A DNA stretch of 64,000 bases from Acidovorax delafieldii. Lineage in GTDB: Bacteria; Pseudomonadota; Gammaproteobacteria; Burkholderiales; Burkholderiaceae_C. The notes under the pieces were generated by a model. The model had not been told where the DNA came from, did not search any database, and saw only the letters and a list, made by a program, of their open reading frames with translations. The stretch is taken from NCBI RefSeq assembly GCF_007993815.1, contig NZ_VJWE01000011.1, positions 248,001 to 312,000 on the forward strand, in the 5' to 3' direction. The position numbers were made by a program, and so were the translations under genes. How positions within the stretch are numbered: the stretch's first letter is position 1; each line of letters opens with the position of its first letter. Of the stretch, positions 63,557 through 64,000 are shown piece by piece.

Positions 63557-64000
63557 ATGCAACGCACCTACCGCATCGGGCAGATCGTGCCCAGCTCCAA
63601 CACCACCATGGAGACCGAGATCCCGGCCATGCTGCGCGCCCGCGAGCAGATCCTGCCCGAGCGCTTCAGCTTCCACGCCAGCCGCATGCGCATGCAGAAG
63701 GTCACCAAGGAAGAGCTGGCCGCGATGGACCGCGACTCCGACCGCTGCGCACTGGAGCTGTCGGACGGCAAGATGGACGTGATGGGCTATGCCTGCCTCG
63801 TGGCCATCATGAGCATGGGCCTGGGCTACCACCGCGCATCCGAAAAGCGGCTGCATGAGGTCACCGTGGCCAATGGCAAGCCAGCGCCCGTGGTGTCCAG
63901 CGCAGGCGCGCTGGTCGAAGGGCTCGAGGCCATGGGCGCGAAGAAGGTCTCGGTGCTCACGCCCTATATGAAGCCGCTGACCCAGCTGGTGGTGGACTAC
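63557..64000 (+). CDS. maiA: Maleate cis-trans isomerase (partial)
   Basis: First 148 residues, cut by the window end. MQRTYRIGQIVPSSNTTMET is the start of the maleate isomerase (MaiA/NicE) branch of the Asp/Glu racemase superfamily; N15 and the nucleophile C80 in DVMGYACLVA are the known catalytic positions, and VVSSAGALVEGLEAMGAKKV begins the second half. The enzyme converts maleate to fumarate, the last step of nicotinate degradation by the maleamate pathway. The other nic genes may follow beyond the window; this is not visible here. Confidence 0.88.
   Translation, partial: MQRTYRIGQIVPSSNTTMETEIPAMLRAREQILPERFSFHASRMRMQKVTKEELAAMDRDSDRCALELSDGKMDVMGYACLVAIMSMGLGYHRASEKRLHEVTVANGKPAPVVSSAGALVEGLEAMGAKKVSVLTPYMKPLTQLVVDY

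Overview
The window is high-GC bacterial DNA, dense in genes, and looks like a chromosomal segment of a betaproteobacterium of the family Comamonadaceae, most probably Acidovorax or a close relative. The reasons are an Omp32-type porin, a complete Burkholderiales-style dcw cluster starting with mraZ, a DksA-like protein beside a COG0523 GTPase, a Bug-family solute-binding protein, and two kinds of short dispersed repeat that I associate with this family. I see no rRNA, tRNA, CRISPR array, transposase or prophage.

Layout. 1-5.8 kb: a peptide/nickel-type ABC importer (minus strand, running off the left edge), a major porin, coq7 and an OsmC protein. 5.8-9.2 kb: a candidate small RNA ending in an orphan terminator, ilvA, and the cobalamin genes cobS and cobC. 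9.2-19.4 kb: a type II secretion locus (gspC divergent from gspG-H-I-J-K-L-M-N-D-E) without gspF or a prepilin peptidase. 19.5-28 kb: a chemoreceptor, thiC behind a TPP riboswitch, a 58-residue membrane protein, lpxC, and a second chemoreceptor inserted between lpxC and ftsZ. 26.8-44.7 kb: the division and cell wall (dcw) cluster on the minus strand, in transcription order mraZ-rsmH-ftsL-ftsI-murE-murF-mraY-murD-ftsW-murG-murC-ddl-ftsQ-ftsA-ftsZ, mostly with 1-4 nt overlaps, behind a promoter carrying four 10-bp-spaced MraZ boxes. 44.9-52.3 kb: hslVU, a TPR/STAS-like protein of unknown function, dksA, a histidine-rich COG0523 GTPase and an RlmI-type methyltransferase. 52.4-54.7 kb: cheW plus a third chemoreceptor. 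54.8-58.2 kb: a signal peptidase I, xerC, a DUF484 protein and dapF. 58.3-64 kb: a glutathione transferase, two LysR regulators each divergent from a transport gene (an MFS exporter and a Bug binding protein), and the start of a maleate isomerase gene running off the right edge.

The most unusual signal is a family of roughly 30-65 bp repeats built from an AGCTATCAAA / TTTGATAGCT half and a CTAGCGC half. Clear copies lie between genes (7.7, 19.4 and 46.3 kb). Convincing or probable copies lie inside the reading frames of cobS, cobC, murC, murG, dapF, rlmI and possibly gspD, where they encode in-frame protein segments in different frames. A second, GC-rich palindromic repeat supplies a 61-residue leader on the pseudopilin GspJ and the stop codon of xerC. 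MurD carries an unusual 150-residue Ala/Pro/Glu-rich N-terminal extension.

All coordinates, motif positions and repeat alignments were made by eye. Family assignments come from recognised motifs, not from database searches.
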